Below, piece by piece: positions 56,601 through 64,000 of a stretch of 64,000 bases of DNA (positions are counted from its first letter, which is position 1; each line of letters begins with the position of its first letter). The notes under the pieces were generated by a model, which saw only the letters and a program-made list of their open reading frames with translations, was not told the origin of the DNA and did not search any database. Source of the stretch: Actinoplanes sp. SE50/110 (GTDB lineage: Bacteria > Actinomycetota > Actinomycetes > Mycobacteriales > Micromonosporaceae); contig NZ_LT827010.1 in NCBI RefSeq assembly GCF_900119315.1, positions 6,572,494-6,636,493 of the forward strand. Direction: 5' to 3'. Both the position numbers and the translations under genes were made by a program.

Positions 56601-56800
56601 GCTTGTCGTTCAACCAGTTCGGCGGGCTTGATGCCCTTCTCGTGGTGGGCCGGTCGTTGGTGCGCCTGCCCGGTGACCGGGATGAGCCCGACGTCGTGGC
56701 GGCCAGCGGGTTGCCGGTTGCGGGAGCCGGGCGTCCGGGGCCGCGGCGGCTGGGTTTCGGTGCACGCGCTGGCGAGGGCTGGTCGTGCGAATTGAGTGCG

Positions 56801-57877
56801 CTAGCTCGCCGTCTTCGGGTGCGCCCAAACCAGCACGCTGTTTTCGTCACTGAGCTGGAGAAACTCGCCTGTGTGCCGGTTGTAATGGGTGGGCGCAAAC
56901 CGTCTGACAACGCCGACCAGAGCAGCGGTTGCCAGATCCCAAGCCGCCAGTTCGTCATCGCCGGAACTGAACAGGTGCACCCCGTCGCTGAAGAAGCGGC
57001 CCGACGGGCCGGGGATGCACGCCGTTTCGACGGCGGTCTCCTCTCGCCACAATCCGCCCTGGCTGGACCGGGTCGTATCGAACAGCCGAGCCCCGGGCCG
57101 GATGTCATCGGCGTCATCGCCGATGCCTTCGACGGCTACCCGAGTTTCATCGATCCAGACCATCGGGTGATCCCAGTAGTATTCCCGGCCGCACAGGCCC
57201 ATCCGGCTCTGGCCATCTTCGGATTCCCACGGGTTTACGGACAGCCACTGGTCCATACGCCACACCACCGGGAAACCGACGGGATGCCATACCCATCCAT
57301 CGTCGAGGATCCGCCGACCGTCAGGGCTGAGATACAACGCACCGTGGAAGTAGTCGAGACCGTGCTCACTCTCCATGTGTGAATCGGTGGACGTCGACGA
57401 TCGAGCGGTCACCAACGCTCCCGTGCCGGCGTGCGACACGTCCAAGCGGTTCCAATTGGTGCGGTGCACCACCACCGTAGCGCCGTCGTGCTCGGCGAAA
57501 ACGAGGGAGAAAGGGACAGTCCCCTCCTCGTATCCGCCGCCGTCCAAGGTTAATGTGACCCCGCCGGCCCCCAGGTCCAACACCTCACCGAAGCGGCCAT
57601 AATCGTTCACCACCGCAGCAAAAGCTCCGTCGGCAGAGGCATGCAGACGTCGACGAACAACGCGACCGTTCCACGGCTCACGGCCCGATTCGTCGGGCAC
57701 CGTCGTTGTCGCAAGATGCCGAACCGTCGCTGTGCTGCGATCCCATTTGCCGATCTGCCCGGCATCGTCCAGAAACAGCCAAGCGGACCCGCCAGTGGAA
57801 ATCGGCGCCAAATCCACGATCACGCCGGCCTCCGACGGCAGCGATACCTCCACCGCATTTCCCATGGAATCCGACAT
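56801..57877 (-). CDS. Hypothetical protein with beta-propeller-like repeats
   Basis: 358 residues from the ATG at 57877 (GAGGG six bases upstream); an in-frame 28-residue extension to 57961 lacks a ribosome site. I recognise no named family. Repeated strand patterns such as SAWLFLDDAGQIGKWDRST, LHASADGAFAAVVNDYG, LYLSPDGRRILDDGWVWHP and LFSSGDDELAAWDLATAALVG resemble WD40 or quinoprotein-like blades, with Trp-Asp near blade ends. No signal peptide, so probably cytoplasmic. It is transcribed toward the winged-helix operon, with 200 bp between them holding nothing I can name. Base composition is less extreme than in the PKS genes, suggesting a separate origin. Confidence 0.7.
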   Translation of the reverse strand: MSDSMGNAVEVSLPSEAGVIVDLAPISTGGSAWLFLDDAGQIGKWDRSTATVRHLATTTVPDESGREPWNGRVVRRRLHASADGAFAAVVNDYGRFGEVLDLGAGGVTLTLDGGGYEEGTVPFSLVFAEHDGATVVVHRTNWNRLDVSHAGTGALVTARSSTSTDSHMESEHGLDYFHGALYLSPDGRRILDDGWVWHPVGFPVVWRMDQWLSVNPWESEDGQSRMGLCGREYYWDHPMVWIDETRVAVEGIGDDADDIRPGARLFDTTRSSQGGLWREETAVETACIPGPSGRFFSDGVHLFSSGDDELAAWDLATAALVGVVRRFAPTHYNRHTGEFLQLSDENSVLVWAHPKTAS

Positions 57878-58129
57878 CCCACACCCTCTTTGTGGACTGC
57901 ACCTTGAACGGTCAGCGGACGCCACCATACCTGCGGCTTCCGGAGCCGGGCGACAGCGCACTCTCCTGCCGCGATCCGCGCGGGGCCGGCCACCCGGCCG
58001 CCGTCACGACCGGCCCGAGGCCGCCCAGCCCGGCAGCGGCGTTCGCCCGCCGCGCTGAACCCGGCCCGGCGGCGCGGGGGCAGCCCCGGCCGCTGACGTG
58101 TCTTGATCAGATCCAGATAGGTTCAAGCC

Positions 58130-58603
58130 ATGAGCACCGACGAGGCGAGCGGCGTGCCACGCCGATACGAGATCGATCCGGATCCGGCTTGGGACGGGTC
58201 GGACGACCAGGACGGCGTGCTCACCGTCGTGCTGTCGTGGGTGCCCGACCCGTTGGTCGGCCGCCCGCCGGAACTAGCCGCCAGTCCGGAGTTGGTTGCG
58301 GCACTGTTGGCAGATGGGCTCACCGGTTTCATCACCGGTCCGGCGCGGGCCACGTACGACGAAGACGCCTTCGACGGCGCGGGGGTTATGACCCCACCCG
58401 AGCTGGTCCGCCTTATCGTCGGCGGGGATCCGGCGGCGGACTTTTTCTACGGGTGGGGCGAGGGGCTCGTCGTCTCGGAGCGGGCTCTTGCTCTGCTTCA
58501 GACCCGCTGTCGCAACCTGACGGTACGGCCGACCGATGAGCCCCGCCCTGACATGCTGTCGCTTCTGGGCTGGCAGCTGCCACCGGTCATTTCGCGGGAA
58601 TGA
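58130..58603 (+). CDS. Hypothetical acidic protein, possibly immunity-like
   Basis: 157 residues, acidic, soluble. I do not recognise the family. The order is YEIDPDPAWDGSDDQDGVLTVVLSW, ELVAALLADGLTGFITGPARATYDEDAF, then DFFYGWGEGLVVSERALALLQ. A 'GLVVSERAL' element followed by a short C-terminal end is seen in some contact-dependent immunity families, but that is only a resemblance. The ribosome-binding site is weak (AGG seven bases before the ATG). No partner toxin is adjacent. The 250 bp upstream hold nothing I can support. Confidence 0.6.
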   Translation: MSTDEASGVPRRYEIDPDPAWDGSDDQDGVLTVVLSWVPDPLVGRPPELAASPELVAALLADGLTGFITGPARATYDEDAFDGAGVMTPPELVRLIVGGDPAADFFYGWGEGLVVSERALALLQTRCRNLTVRPTDEPRPDMLSLLGWQLPPVISRE

Positions 58604-58694
58604 TGCGGCAGCGGGCCGCAGCCGTCACGACCGGGGACGACCGTGACGGACCCGCGTCTTGTCGTGCCGAGGTGAGTGCGCCGTTCGTGCGTTG

Positions 58695-58979
58695 TTACGG
58701 CTCCTCGTCACTGGAGATTCTGTACTTCCGTACGTTCGCGTCCTGTAGGGGTGGAAGGTCCAAGGCCGGCCCTCCTGCGGCACGGAATCGGTGCAGATCA
58801 TCATCAGATTCCCATCGCTCGTAGACGTTTATCCGCGTGTCGTCCAGTGCGTCCGCCGCCTGCACGAAGTCCGAGCATCCCGGGGCCTCGCGAGCCAAGC
58901 GAGCAACGTTCGCCACCTCGGCGAGGTAGCGATCACGATCGGCCGGTGCAACGTGAAGCCTTCCCGCAATTATGATCAC
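58695..58979 (-). CDS. Antibiotic biosynthesis monooxygenase (ABM)-fold protein
   Basis: 94 residues from a GTG start with GGGAG five bases upstream. It is a single ABM ferredoxin-like domain: IIIAGRLHVAPADRDRYLAEV at the first strand and helix, then LAREAPGCSDFVQAADALDD, INVYERWESDDDLHRF and a C-terminal strand. Small dimeric members act as quinol or anthrone-type oxygenases, or in stress metabolism (YgiN-like). Distance from the PKS genes and the unrelated neighbours argue against a role in the polyketide pathway, though it cannot be ruled out. It converges with the upstream hypothetical gene, 91 bp apart. Confidence 0.82.
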   Translation of the reverse strand: MIIIAGRLHVAPADRDRYLAEVANVARLAREAPGCSDFVQAADALDDTRINVYERWESDDDLHRFRAAGGPALDLPPLQDANVRKYRISSDEEP

Positions 58980-59112
58980 TTCATCTCCCTGACGCCCGCA
59001 TCGAGATCATCGCCCTGACGATGCCACAGTGCATTTCTGACCGCTGCACCTGAGTTCCCCCGCTTTGACGGAGCGGGACCGATCTGGGTGCGCGGATCTG
59101 CCGCGGACATAG

Positions 59113-59310
59113 CGCTCCGACCTCAACCGAGGTGATCGCCGCCATGCCTTCGTCACCACCATGCTCGACGCCGGCGTTAACCTCCGCGACGTCCAGATCG
59201 CTGCCCGCCACGCCGACCCGCGCACCACCATCCGCTACGACCGGGCCCGCAAGAACCTCGACCGACACCCGAACTACATCCTGGCCGCCTTCATGGCCTC
59301 CGGAACGTAG
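59113..59310 (+). pseudogene. Tyrosine recombinase (phage integrase family), C-terminal fragment
   Basis: The frame ending in TAG at 59310 reads HAFVTTMLDAGVNLRDVQ, then ARHADPRTTIRYDRARKNLDRHP and ends NYILAAFMASGT. This is the C-terminal catalytic end of XerC/D-type integrases, with the GHxDPRTTxxY-like box where the nucleophile Tyr is in TIRYDR. A TAG lies in frame at 59110-59112 and no catalytic upstream part (R..H box) remains, so the gene is a remnant. It lies next to the IS256-family element and marks past mobile-element activity. Confidence 0.78.
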
Positions 59311-59418
59311 GCCAGGTCAGACACGCGACCATGCCGAGATGAGGCGATCCGATCTGCCTCAGTTCGCTTCCTTTCGTACCAAAAGCTGTGATGAGAATTT
59401 GACTTTTCCGCATTTACC

Positions 59419-60809
59419 GGGACTGTCAAGAAAACGGTGTAACTCGATGTTGTTGAAGGTCAGTTGCGGCCTGCGGTGAGTCGTCCTTCGAAGGCGAGGT
59501 CGAAGGCGTTGAGGGCGGGTTTCCAGCGGATCGCCCAGCGGCGGCGGCCGGTGCCGGTCGGGTCGAGGGACATCACGGCGAGGTAGACGCATTTCAGGGC
59601 GGCCTGCTCATTCGGGAAGTGCCCGCGGGCCCGGACCGCCCGGCGGATCCGGGCGTTCACGCTCTCGATGGCGTTCGTCGAGCAGACAACCTTGCGGATC
59701 TCGGCGTCGAACGCCAGGAACGGCACGAACTCGGCCCAGGCGTTCTCCCAGAGCCGGACGATGGCCGGGTATCGCCCGCCCCAGGCCTCGGCGAACTCCA
59801 GGAACCGATGCTCGGCGGCGGCCTCGGTCGGTGCGGTGTAGACGGGCCTCAGCGCCTTGGCGATCGCGTCGTAGTGCTGGCGGCCGGCGTACTTGAACGA
59901 GTTGCGCAGCAGGTGCACCACGCAAGTCTGGACCACAGTCCTGGGCCAGACGGTGTTGATCGCGTCAGGCAGGCCGGTCAAGCCGTCGCAGACGGCCATC
60001 AGCACGTCCTCGACGCCACGATTCTTGAGCTCGGTGCACACGCTGAACCAGAACTTTGCGCCCTCACCGCCGTCGCCGGCCCACAGCCCGAGGATGTCGC
60101 GGGTGCCCTCGACAGTGACCGCCAGAGCGACGTAGACGGGCCGGTTGGCGACCTTCCCATCGCGGATCTTGACGTTGATCGCGTCCAGGAACACGACCGG
60201 ATAGACCCGGTCGAGGGGCCGGTTCTGCCACTCGGCCATGCCGTCCATGACCTTGTCGGTGATCGTGGAGATCGTCTGGCGAGAGACGTCGGCGCCATAG
60301 ACCTCGGCCAGGTGAGCGCTGATTTCTCCGGTGGTCAGGCCTTTGGCGGACAGCGACAGGACCATGTCCTCGACGCCGGTCAGCCGCCGCTGCCGTTTCT
60401 TGACGATCTGCGGCTCGAATGAGCCGTCTCGATCCCGCGGCACGGTGATCTCGACCGGGCCGACGTCGGTGAGCACGGTCTTGGCACGGGTGCCGTTGCG
60501 CGAGTTCCCGCCGTCCTTGCCGACCGGGTCGTGTTTCTCATAACCGAGGTGGTCGGTGATCTCGCCGTCCAGCGCGGCCTCGATCACCCGCTTCGTTAGC
60601 TGTTGCAGCAGGCCGCCTTCACCGGTCAGCTGCAGGCCCGCAGCCCGGGCCTGCTCGACCAGCCGGCCGACCAGTTCGGCGTCCACGCCTTCAGGCGTGT
60701 TCGCCGGAGTCTTCTTCTTCGCCACCGCGGAAGTATCCACGGCATCCGTCATGACCGTCATCAGGTGCGTCTCCTTGATCAGGAGTTACACCGTTCGTTT
60801 TACAGTCCC
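59419..60809 (-). mobile_element. Complete IS256-family insertion sequence
   Basis: A 1391-bp element bounded by 27-bp imperfect inverted repeats. The left end 59419-59445 starts GGGACTGTCAAG; the right end 60783-60809, read inverted, starts GGGACTGTAAAA; both end ACGGTGTAACTC. The flanking sequence CATTTACC is present on both sides (59411-59418 and 60810-60817), an 8-bp target duplication typical of this family. The transposase is intact, so the insertion looks recent. It landed exactly at the stop codon of the neighbouring membrane-protein gene. Confidence 0.95.
59460..60761 (-). CDS. IS256-family (mutator-type) transposase
   Basis: 433 residues, full length for the family. The N-terminal region contains LTKRVIEAALDGEITDHLGYEKHD and RNGTRAKTVLTDVGPVEI. 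The catalytic core has Asp in VVFLDAINVKIRD (about residue 194), Asp in AVCDGLTGLPDA (about 260) and Glu in STNAIESVNARIRR (about 367), the DDE triad. CVVHLLRNS precedes the helical insertion, as usual. No frameshift or stop. It fills almost the whole element. Confidence 0.96.
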   Translation of the reverse strand: MTVMTDAVDTSAVAKKKTPANTPEGVDAELVGRLVEQARAAGLQLTGEGGLLQQLTKRVIEAALDGEITDHLGYEKHDPVGKDGGNSRNGTRAKTVLTDVGPVEITVPRDRDGSFEPQIVKKRQRRLTGVEDMVLSLSAKGLTTGEISAHLAEVYGADVSRQTISTITDKVMDGMAEWQNRPLDRVYPVVFLDAINVKIRDGKVANRPVYVALAVTVEGTRDILGLWAGDGGEGAKFWFSVCTELKNRGVEDVLMAVCDGLTGLPDAINTVWPRTVVQTCVVHLLRNSFKYAGRQHYDAIAKALRPVYTAPTEAAAEHRFLEFAEAWGGRYPAIVRLWENAWAEFVPFLAFDAEIRKVVCSTNAIESVNARIRRAVRARGHFPNEQAALKCVYLAVMSLDPTGTGRRRWAIRWKPALNAFDLAFEGRLTAGRN

Positions 60810-60812
60810 CAT

Positions 60813-61262
60813 TTACCCTCGGGTTCGCGTGGAAGACCGGGTGAGGGCGTATCCGAATGCCGCGCAGCTGGCGCCGAGGAACACGATCGGCGGCGGAGGG
60901 AATAACAGGACTGACAGAACGAATGCCGGAAGCAGGATGCTGAGGTTGAGCGCGAGAGCGGCCCGAGTGTCGAAGAACAGTTGTGGTGCGCGGCGCAGCG
61001 CGAGCAGGTTCAGTGCTCCCAGACCGAAGATGAATAGTGCCATTGCCGCACTGAACCCGGTGAAAAGCTGCCACAGGGTGCGGTCGATTCCGGCTATGTC
61101 GACGTGTGTGGCGGCCATCGCCTGGCGGGCGACCCGTTCGGCGGGAGGTGTGGCTGCTGCGGTGCCCAAGGCGATGGCGGCCGCATGGACGGCACCGGTG
61201 GCGATCAGAGACCAGGCTCCGATGGCGCAGGCGCTGCGGCGCGGCGAAATTTGGGGGTTCAT
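60813..61262 (-). CDS. Small four-helix membrane protein
   Basis: 149 residues with four predicted hydrophobic helices: ACAIGAWSLIATGAVHAAAIAL, WQLFTGFSAAMALFIFGLGAL, AALALNLSILLPAFVLSVLLF and PPPIVFLGASCAAFGYAL. It looks like the small LIC_13387-like membrane family, which I recall only loosely. Its ATG overlaps the TGA of the upstream FAD monooxygenase (ATGA), so the two are translationally coupled and share the TetR-controlled promoter. The IS256 element has inserted at its stop codon: the TAA lies inside the target duplication and the protein is unchanged, but its natural 3' end and terminator have been replaced. Confidence 0.8.
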   Translation of the reverse strand: MNPQISPRRSACAIGAWSLIATGAVHAAAIALGTAAATPPAERVARQAMAATHVDIAGIDRTLWQLFTGFSAAMALFIFGLGALNLLALRRAPQLFFDTRAALALNLSILLPAFVLSVLLFPPPPIVFLGASCAAFGYALTRSSTRTRG

Positions 61263-62455
61263 AGGTGCTCCTGTGTGGTGGTTGCCGGACGCAGCGTCGG
61301 CGGATGCCAGCTTGCTGCGGCGTCGAACCCGCGCAGCGCGAGCCGATCGGGTATCAGGCGAATGGTGATGTTGCGCAAGGCTGCGACGGCAGCGGAGGGA
61401 CTCTGCGTGAGTCGGCCCAGTAGGCGGGACTGCTGGGCGAGCCGGGTGACGCGTCCGGCTCGGGCTTGGTCATAGAGGGCGAGGCCAGTGACGATCGACG
61501 AACCGTCGGCTACCGCGTGTGCCAAGACGACGGCGTCCTCGATGGCCAGGCCGGCGCCCTGGCCGAGATTGGGCTCCATGGCGTGGGCGGCGTCGCCCAG
61601 GAACGCCACCCTGCCGTGGTGAAGACGTCGCAGCGGCGGATGTAGCGCCGTGATGTCGTGGCGCAACAGAGCGCCGGGTTCGATAGCATCGAGCAGGGCC
61701 GGAATCGGGTCGTGCCAGTGCCTGAACCGGTGGCGGAGGTCGACCAGTTCGTCCGCGCCGGGCTCGCGAGCAGTGGTGGTCGCGGTGGCGTAGAGATAGA
61801 CCAGGTCATCGCCTATCGGAACGATACCGAACCGCGCTGCTCGGCCCCACGTCTCACTGGCCCCGCCGACTTGGGCTGAGGGGGCGCGCACGATGGCGCG
61901 CCAGGCCACGTATCCGCGATACTCCGCTGGCGGCTGGGCCGGCCAGAGCGCCTGGCGCAGCCCGGAGTTGACGCCGTCGGCCGCGACGACGAGATCGGCG
62001 CGGATAAGTTGGTCACCGCAGCGGATGCCTGCTTGCCGGTCCAGGCCGCCGGCGTCGATGTCGGTAACGTTCATGCCCGGCCGCAGACACCCGGGCGGCA
62101 GCGCGGACGCGAGCATCTCCACCAGATCAGCTCGCACGATCGCCATCTGCGGAGAGCCGTAACGGGAAAGCAACTGGCCGGCATGGGTTTGTGTCAGGCA
62201 ACGGCCGTCAGGGCGGCGCACGGCCGTAGCGCGTACGGCCATCGCCCGGGACCGTAGCGCTTCGGCGAGCCCCAAGGCATGCAAGGCTCGCACCGCGTTC
62301 GGCCACAAGGTCAGCCCCGCACCGATCCCGCTCCGGGTTGGAGATCGTTCGTAGACCGCTACCGTCCACCCCGCCCGGTGCAGGGCAACGGCGGCGGCGA
62401 GCCCCCCGATGCCACCCCCGACTATTGCCGCCGATCGCCGTTCCTCTACATCCAT
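61259..62455 (-). CDS. FAD-dependent monooxygenase (aromatic hydroxylase family)
   Basis: 398 residues from the ATG at 62455 (AGGG eight bases upstream). The Rossmann motif is AAIVGGGIGGLAAAVALHRAGW, followed by VAVYERSP. The DG motif ADLVVAADGVNSGLR is near residue 150-165. The GD motif GRVAFLGDAAHAMEPNLGQGAGLAIEDA is near 285. This is the classic group A flavin hydroxylase set, as in salicylate hydroxylase and related NAD(P)H-dependent enzymes. The substrate is unknown. It is divergent from a TetR regulator across three operator-like repeats, one of which covers its start codon. Regulation by that TetR in response to an aromatic or antibiotic-like ligand, with the enzyme detoxifying it, is plausible. 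It differs clearly from the epoxidase-like flavoprotein at 47.6 kb. Confidence 0.9.
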   Translation of the reverse strand: MDVEERRSAAIVGGGIGGLAAAVALHRAGWTVAVYERSPTRSGIGAGLTLWPNAVRALHALGLAEALRSRAMAVRATAVRRPDGRCLTQTHAGQLLSRYGSPQMAIVRADLVEMLASALPPGCLRPGMNVTDIDAGGLDRQAGIRCGDQLIRADLVVAADGVNSGLRQALWPAQPPAEYRGYVAWRAIVRAPSAQVGGASETWGRAARFGIVPIGDDLVYLYATATTTAREPGADELVDLRHRFRHWHDPIPALLDAIEPGALLRHDITALHPPLRRLHHGRVAFLGDAAHAMEPNLGQGAGLAIEDAVVLAHAVADGSSIVTGLALYDQARAGRVTRLAQQSRLLGRLTQSPSAAVAALRNITIRLIPDRLALRGFDAAASWHPPTLRPATTTQEHL

Positions 62456-62509
62456 AGAGGTGACCCTACAGCTGTAGAGACTGGCTGAACAACCTCTACG
62501 GCGGTAGAG
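62444..62509. promoter_or_regulatory. Three helically phased operators (CTCTACNNNNGTAGAG) between TetR and FAD monooxygenase
   Basis: Three 16-bp near-palindromes: CTCTACATCCATAGAG (62444-62459, over the monooxygenase start codon), CCCTACAGCTGTAGAG (62464-62479) and CTCTACGGCGGTAGAG (62494-62509, ending eight bases before the TetR ATG). Centres are 20 and 30 bp apart, two and three helical turns. The third overlaps a candidate -10 (TAGAGT, 62505-62510) from which a leaderless TetR message would start. Confidence 0.8.
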
Positions 62510-62516
62510 TGTGCTC

Positions 62517-63107
62517 ATGATCTCTGCGCGGCACCAGCTTGTCGCCGACGCCGCCCTCGACGTGCTGGCCCGCCATGGTTCACGAGGCCTGACGCACCGC
62601 GCGGTCGACGCAGCCGCCGACTTACCACCTGGCTCAACGTCCTACTACTACCGGTCGCGCGCGGCTCTGCTGAGTGCCTGCGTCCAGCGACTGGTGGAAC
62701 ACGACAACACCGAACTCGACGCTATGGCATCCACGATCACTGCGTCGGACCCGACCACCTTGGCTCAATCCCTTGCGGAGGTCCTGCACCGCTGGCTGAC
62801 CACCGGTCGACAGCGCCACCTGGCCCGCTACGAACTCACCTTGGAGTCGGTGCGCCGGCCAGAGGTCGCCGCCGAACTCCGCCATTCCGGAAGCGGCCTG
62901 CGCCAGCGGATCACGGTGATTCTCGCCGGACTTCATGCCAGCGATCCTCCCCGCCAAGCGCGATGGCTCGTCGCCTGCATCGACGGCATCCTTTTCGACA
63001 ACATTGCCGGCGCCAACTCGAACAACGCCATCGACGTCATAGAACTCAATGCGGCTACGCGAGACCTCATCAATGCCGTACTACCCGCGCGCGACGTAGA
63101 TCCCTGA
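62517..63107 (+). CDS. TetR-family regulator, divergent from FAD monooxygenase
   Basis: 196 residues from the ATG at 62517; a GTG at 62511 adds two residues. The HTH is in HQLVADAALDVLARHGSRGLTHRAVDAAADLPPGSTSYYYRSRAALL, with recognition helix around GSTSYYYRS. The C-terminal helical domain (LHRWLTTGRQRHLARYELTLE, ARWLVACIDGILFDNIAGAN) is typical of ligand-sensing members. It should repress itself and the monooxygenase/membrane-protein operon through the three sites between them. With -10 TAGAGT seven bases upstream and no ribosome site, the mRNA may be leaderless. Confidence 0.9.
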   Translation: MISARHQLVADAALDVLARHGSRGLTHRAVDAAADLPPGSTSYYYRSRAALLSACVQRLVEHDNTELDAMASTITASDPTTLAQSLAEVLHRWLTTGRQRHLARYELTLESVRRPEVAAELRHSGSGLRQRITVILAGLHASDPPRQARWLVACIDGILFDNIAGANSNNAIDVIELNAATRDLINAVLPARDVDP

Positions 63108-63355
63108 CCCGCCCCCGCACCGAAAGGCCAATAGAAAGGGGGCGCTCGTCGCGATAGAACCATCCGTACCGCCCGGGCCTCACCTCCGGAGGCACGCTCA
63201 TCTGCCGCAATCCGCACGCGTCGAGCCTTCTACTCGGACCGGCGCACCGCCCACGGTGCGCCGCACGCATGCAAGGATGCGATGTGATCTCTTGAGCGCA
63301 ACGCCGAGTCTGCCGGCGTTTCGGGGTCAAGCCGCTTCTTCCAAGCCGTGGGACG

Positions 63356-63625
63356 ATGATCGGCGTCGGCTTGAGCCGCAGCTCAGGGCTGCTGCCGATC
63401 AATGCCGTCCGTCACTCTCCCGTCGGGCAGTCCAACGGTTGGTACGTATGGCAAGGCGGCCCGGCGCCACAGGATGACGACTTCTTCAGCCCGATCCACG
63501 TCGAGCACGCCAACATCCACTTTCCCGAGTTGGTGGCCTACCTGGCTCTCCCACCCGGCATCGGCGTCATCCTCGCTCCAGGCTATGAGTATATTTGGCA
63601 CGATGAGGCGTTTCTCGAGCCGTGA
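63356..63625 (+). CDS. Imm33-like small protein
   Basis: 89 residues. The end, NGWYVWQGGPAPQDDDFFSP, IHVEHANIHFPELVAYLALPPG and APGYEYIWHDEAFLEP, matches my memory of the Imm33-like domain found in small orphan immunity-type proteins, with the NGW..W and PGYE..W.DE landmarks. The domain looks complete from about residue 15. No ribosome site is convincing at the ATG, so the start is uncertain. No toxin gene is adjacent. The 248 bp upstream of it hold nothing I can support. Confidence 0.65.
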   Translation: MIGVGLSRSSGLLPINAVRHSPVGQSNGWYVWQGGPAPQDDDFFSPIHVEHANIHFPELVAYLALPPGIGVILAPGYEYIWHDEAFLEP

Positions 63626-63705
63626 TTCTTTGACCGTGGCCGGCTTACTCCTCTAGCCGCGGATAGTGCGCACCGCGCCTTTCGGGCTCGTCACGCCATG
63701 TCCGC

Positions 63706-63939
63706 CTGGTCAGCTAACACACGCTCAGCCGATGGGAGGTAATCGAACAGGCGTGGAAAGAAAATTCCGCGATCGCCCTGGCAAATCTTCCTCCTAGCCA
63801 TGCCACACCCGAGGAAATCGACGAAGCGATAGAAGAATTCAAGAAGCATAGTACCCCCGCGCAATACTATCCGGAGAACGAGGACGACATGCGCATGGAA
63901 CCACCGCGATTGGATCACGCAGGTAACGAGATAGCCTAA
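63706..63939 (+). pseudogene. Coding-like stretch without a start, possible gene remnant
   Basis: Between TAA stops, one frame reads WEVIEQAWKENSAIALANLP, then TPEEIDEAIEEFKKHSTPAQ and DHAGNEIA. It is acidic, with regular charged helix patterns and much lower GC than its surroundings, so it looks like real protein sequence. No ATG, GTG or TTG lies near the beginning of the frame, and GGGAGG is followed directly by GTAATC. It may be a decayed or frame-damaged small gene. Nothing else is visible from 63626 to the window end. Confidence 0.35.
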
Positions 63940-64000
63940 CCTTTTTCGGCTCGCTTTGATAAGCGCACCTAGGTGAGATTCGATCTTTTCGGTCGGGCGT

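Noticed and set aside
56601..56800. Possible gene between the winged-helix gene and the beta-propeller-like gene
   Set aside because: Open frames exist, but none has a start with a ribosome site or recognisable sequence.
59059..59077. Hairpin CCCGCT-N7-AGCGGG as a terminator
   Set aside because: It lies upstream of the ABM gene start, not after any gene, and has no T-tract; it may belong to the decayed integrase.
63691..63918. 75-residue minus-strand frame
   Set aside because: It is opposite the more protein-like acidic plus frame and has no ribosome site or known features.

Overview
This is very GC-rich DNA from a filamentous actinomycete. Long modular type I polyketide synthase (PKS) genes, a LuxR/LAL regulator with a TTG start, TetR regulators and leaderless promoters all fit. 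A Micromonosporaceae or Actinoplanes-like host is my guess; nothing in the window fixes the genus.

1-47.5 kb: five consecutive PKS genes, all on the minus strand, so transcription runs from high to low coordinates. In transcription order: PKS-A (47478-39217; KS-AT-DH-KR-ACP, KS-AT-ACP), PKS-B (about 39199-34616; KS-AT-KR-ACP), PKS-C (34577-19287; three KS-AT-DH-KR-ACP modules), PKS-D (19278-3628; three more KS-AT-DH-KR-ACP modules plus a thioesterase) and PKS-E (3595 to beyond the left edge; KS-AT-DH...). The first AT reads as methylmalonyl-specific (GHSQGE, YASH). All others read as malonyl-specific (GHSIGE, HAFH). If genes A to D act in order, the line adds an alpha-methyl alkene, a keto unit, a hydroxyl unit and six successive alkenes before release, so a conjugated polyene is predicted. 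There is no loading module here, and PKS-A has an N-terminal docking helix, so at least one earlier PKS lies outside the window. PKS-E follows the thioesterase gene, so gene order and assembly order cannot be fully collinear.

47.5-55.4 kb: tailoring and control. A FAD-dependent monooxygenase of the polyether-epoxidase type and a SRPBCC/cyclase-like protein precede the PKS genes. Upstream of them are a large LAL regulator and a 14-helix drug exporter divergent from a TetR regulator. Together these look like tailoring, pathway activation, and export or self-resistance.

55.4-64 kb: the right flank, less cluster-like. It holds a 36-bp minisatellite, a small membrane-protein/winged-helix regulator operon with a clear palindromic operator, a beta-propeller-like hypothetical, small orphan genes, an integrase remnant, and a complete IS256-family element with a target duplication. 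Then come a divergent TetR / FAD-monooxygenase plus membrane-protein unit controlled by three phased operators, and an Imm33-like small protein. The PKS cluster probably ends on this side between about 52.5 and 55.4 kb.
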